From positions 1,116,001 through 1,180,000 of the forward strand of contig NZ_WING01000002.1 of the NCBI RefSeq assembly GCF_009793335.1: a DNA stretch of 64,000 nucleotides, in the 5' to 3' direction. Below the pieces are notes generated by a model. That model made no database searches, was not told the DNA's origin, and worked only from the letters and a program-made list of their open reading frames with translations. A program made the translations under genes and the position numbers. This DNA comes from Actinomadura sp. J1-007. Its GTDB lineage: Bacteria; Actinomycetota; Actinomycetes; Streptosporangiales; Streptosporangiaceae. The stretch's first letter is position 1. Each line of letters begins with the position of its first letter. Positions 63,501 through 64,000 of the stretch are shown here, in pieces.

Positions 63501-64000
63501 TCACTGGATCAGGGTCCAGGACTTCGGTGCGGTGTCCGGGGACCGGCCGCTGCCCGGACGGGTCGCCCGGTACAGCTCGCCCCGGTGCGTCACCAGCGCT
63601 CCCGCCTCGTACGACGCGCCGCCCTGCCAGGCGGGGACGCCGACCGGTGAGACGCGGCTGGTGCGGCCGTCCACCGCGCGGGTGCGGGTCAGCGCGTACG
63701 CCCCGACCTTGACCGGGCTCCCGGCGTACGGCCGCCAGCGGACGCCGTCGGTCGAGTACTCGATCGCGAGGCCCGGGTTGCGGACGTTCGCGGTCAGCGC
63801 GCCGCCGGAGACCTTCCCGCCGGGCAGCGGGATCCGGTAGTTCACGCCGTCGTCGCCGCGCAGCCCGACCGGCTTGTACGACGACAGCAGCGGGAACGTC
63901 ACCTGGCCGAGCGTGTTGTTGAAGACGTTCCACGCGGCCGGCATCCGCTCGGGCGAGGGGGTGTTGCGGTTCCAGGCGCGCTCGGCCACGCCGAGCATCT
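63501..64000 (-). CDS. GH20 beta-N-acetylhexosaminidase-like protein, C-terminal end (5' part outside window)
   Basis: About 166 C-terminal residues are visible. The LGVAERAWNR segment is the end of the GH20 catalytic barrel. It is followed by a chitobiase-type C-terminal domain (GLAIEYSTDGVRWRPYAGSPVKVGAYALTRTRAVDGRTSRVSPV) and a carbohydrate-binding module (WQGGASYEAGALVTHRGELYRATRPGS ... SWTLIQ). It is probably secreted and hydrolyses chitobiose or chitin fragments; the catalytic Asp-Glu pair lies outside the window. Confidence 0.8.
   Translation of the reverse strand, partial: MLGVAERAWNRNTPSPERMPAAWNVFNNTLGQVTFPLLSSYKPVGLRGDDGVNYRIPLPGGKVSGGALTANVRNPGLAIEYSTDGVRWRPYAGSPVKVGAYALTRTRAVDGRTSRVSPVGVPAWQGGASYEAGALVTHRGELYRATRPGSGRSPDTAPKSWTLIQ

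Overview
The window is very GC-rich chromosomal DNA with the codon bias of an actinomycete. Marker genes point the same way: isocitrate lyase beside a RamB-type regulator, glucosyl-3-phosphoglycerate synthase, a two-subunit methylmalonyl-CoA mutase with its MeaB chaperone, an F420-type luciferase-like oxidoreductase, a small HGxxPAAW-type membrane protein and a SigE-family sigma factor. The overall flavour suits a Streptosporangiales or Thermomonosporaceae organism such as Actinomadura, but the genus is an inference. I see no insertion sequence, prophage, CRISPR array, integrase or rRNA. The content is ordinary chromosome with many small regulatory modules.

Layout. 1-8 kb: end of a TPR protein, an MFS exporter, then an ABC-2 exporter (two permeases and an ATPase) transcribed away from a NarL-type two-component system that probably controls it. 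8-15 kb: CGNR regulator, DoxX protein, LysR/EamA divergent pair, a MEDS/ATPase-domain regulator, a YbdK-type ligase and three very small membrane proteins. 15-23 kb: acyl-CoA dehydrogenase, then mutA-mutB-meaB and an acetyltransferase. 23-26 kb: hypothetical gene, strong G-quadruplex motif, an unusual tRNA-Asn, an HNH endonuclease gene and a secreted coiled-coil protein. 26-30 kb: sugar-type oxidoreductase, then a two-gene signalling module in which a cyclic-nucleotide-domain histidine kinase sits beside a response regulator whose output domain is a flavin oxidoreductase. 30-43 kb: VOC/MarR, class II aldolase/PucR, LLM oxidoreductase, SMR pump, AraC, aldehyde dehydrogenase, a secreted S33 peptidase and a pair of paralogous unknowns, with several intergenic minisatellites. 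43-51 kb: large membrane protein, a second ABC-2 exporter and a secreted M1 peptidase. 51-58 kb: aceA/ramB, gpgS, acyl-CoA dehydrogenase, its likely TetR regulator and a cupin. 58-64 kb: SigE-type sigma factor with a partner protein, a membrane protein with a GT2 glycosyltransferase, an aminoglycoside-phosphotransferase-fold kinase and the 3' end of a GH20 hexosaminidase.

Two features cut across the window. First, at least eleven places in nine otherwise well-conserved genes need exactly one added base to restore the protein, nearly always in a G or C run. I read this as systematic base undercalling in the sequence, not as eleven decayed genes; such genes are listed as one CDS spanning the break. 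Second, short GC-rich tandem repeats repeatedly begin at or just after stop codons. Metabolically, the acyl-CoA dehydrogenases, methylmalonyl-CoA mutase, isocitrate lyase/RamB, TetR regulator and two CRP-like sites suggest a chromosomal neighbourhood rich in acyl-CoA and C2/C3 catabolism.
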